Below are positions 63,589 to 64,000 of a stretch of DNA of 64,000 bases, one piece after another. Numbering within the stretch: position 1 is the stretch's first letter; the number at the start of each line of letters is the position of its first letter. This DNA comes from Pedobacter borealis DSM 19626 (lineage in GTDB: Bacteria > Bacteroidota > Bacteroidia > Sphingobacteriales > Sphingobacteriaceae): positions 1 to 64,000 of the forward strand of contig NZ_JAUG01000015.1 of the NCBI RefSeq assembly GCF_000708285.2, in the 5' to 3' direction. The translations under genes and the position numbers were made by a program. Below the pieces are notes generated by a model that was not told the DNA's origin, did not search any database, and saw only the letters and a list, made by a program, of their open reading frames with translations.

Positions 63589-64000
63589 ATGAAACGAATA
63601 CTCATCAGCCTGTTATTTCCAATAAGCGTATTTGCACAGCAACAGATAAAAAGTAAAGCGATACTGGAAAGTGTAACGGTTTACAACAATGGAGCACAAC
63701 TTTTACATAAAGGAAAAGTAAACCTTCCATCAGGAACATCAGAAATTGTGGTCAACAATATTTCCGGACGGGTAAATGAAAATTCGATACAGGTTAGTGT
63801 TTCGCCGGGAGTTACCATTTTATCTGTTCAATTTAACAAAGATTTCCTAAACACCGATGCTGCCAATCCTGAAATTAAAAAACTGAGCGATAGTGTTAAA
63901 ATAGTAAGCAACGAATTAACCAAAACAAAAAATGCAAAAACCATTGAAGAGCAAACTTTGCTTTTACTCGATGAGAACAGAAAATCGGGTGGCACAGCCA
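63589..64000 (+). CDS. MuiA/DUF4139-type exported protein, partial
   Basis: The first 137 codons of a gene that runs past the right edge of the window. MKRILISLLFPISVFAQQ is a signal peptide. The next part (AILESVTVYNNGAQLLHKGK, NLPSGTSEIVVNNISGRVNE) is the DUF4140-type N-terminal domain of the mucoidy inhibitor MuiA-like family, followed by the start of a coiled coil (KKLSDSVKIVSNELTKTKNA). The C-terminal DUF4139 domain should lie beyond the window. Role unknown. Confidence 0.8.
   Translation, partial: MKRILISLLFPISVFAQQQIKSKAILESVTVYNNGAQLLHKGKVNLPSGTSEIVVNNISGRVNENSIQVSVSPGVTILSVQFNKDFLNTDAANPEIKKLSDSVKIVSNELTKTKNAKTIEEQTLLLLDENRKSGGTA

Overview
The window looks like chromosomal DNA of a Bacteroidetes bacterium, most likely a Sphingobacteriaceae member close to Pedobacter. 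The grounds are a TonB receptor paired with a DUF4249 lipoprotein, many CKK/CNS-type lipoproteins, a FISUMP protein, an ileS-DksA-like-lspA cluster, promoters of the TAnnTTTG type with little Shine-Dalgarno signal, tRNAs without encoded CCA, and many short dispersed palindromic repeats in the intergenic DNA. The assignment rests on recognised families and signals, not on a database search.

Layout. 0-7.2 kb: a minus-strand operon (decayed multiheme cytochrome, TonB receptor, DUF4249 lipoprotein), a repeat-rich gap, and a FUSC-type membrane protein whose 3' end is duplicated. 7.3-11.7 kb: accessory genes (two divergent unknowns, a PemK/MazF-type toxin overlapped by an unknown partner gene, and a methyltransferase broken by one in-frame stop). 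11.8-27.0 kb: an integrative element of about 15.2 kb in tRNA-Lys(CTT), with a tyrosine integrase, a 45-bp direct repeat at the ends and paired GTGCGCCAA arm-type repeats near both ends. Its cargo is a degenerate SF2 helicase-like protein, many small unknown, lipo- and membrane proteins, a UDG-superfamily-like gene in a three-gene unit, a HEPN-like gene, a zinc-ribbon/two-TM pair, a five-repeat FDYG protein and a RadC-type JAB protein. I recognise no capsid, relaxase or conjugation gene. 27.4-30.8 kb: a second accessory cluster with a SieB-like superinfection-exclusion protein and other membrane proteins. 31-46 kb: ordinary and decaying chromosomal genes (FISUMP, DHFR-like, outer-membrane barrel, PadR/PspC, permease pseudogene, frameshifted FAD oxidoreductase, methyltransferase, UbiA-like, VOC). 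46.2-64 kb: two tRNA-Val copies, recO, an MMPL transporter, ileS, a DksA-like gene, lspA, DUF4269, DUF1080, DUF2809, the 2-oxoglutarate dehydrogenase E2 and E1 genes, a DASH-type cryptochrome and the start of a MuiA-like gene.

How the parts fit. The element appears to have entered tRNA-Lys in the anticodon region and brought a replacement promoter and 5' half, which leaves the old 5' half at its far end. This is the less usual polarity, and the acceptor-stem pairing supports it. Several cargo units (UDG-like trio, HEPN-like gene, zinc-ribbon/TM pair, XRE regulator facing a lipoprotein) have the size, small-operon layout and membrane or nuclease-like character of defence or satellite cargo, but those functions are inference. 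Identical 69-bp sequences sit before two of the cargo operons and may be a shared control or recombination site. Outside the element, two genes (the FUSC protein and the MMPL transporter) show the same oddity: the last 90-140 bp are duplicated downstream around a hairpin or repeat insert.
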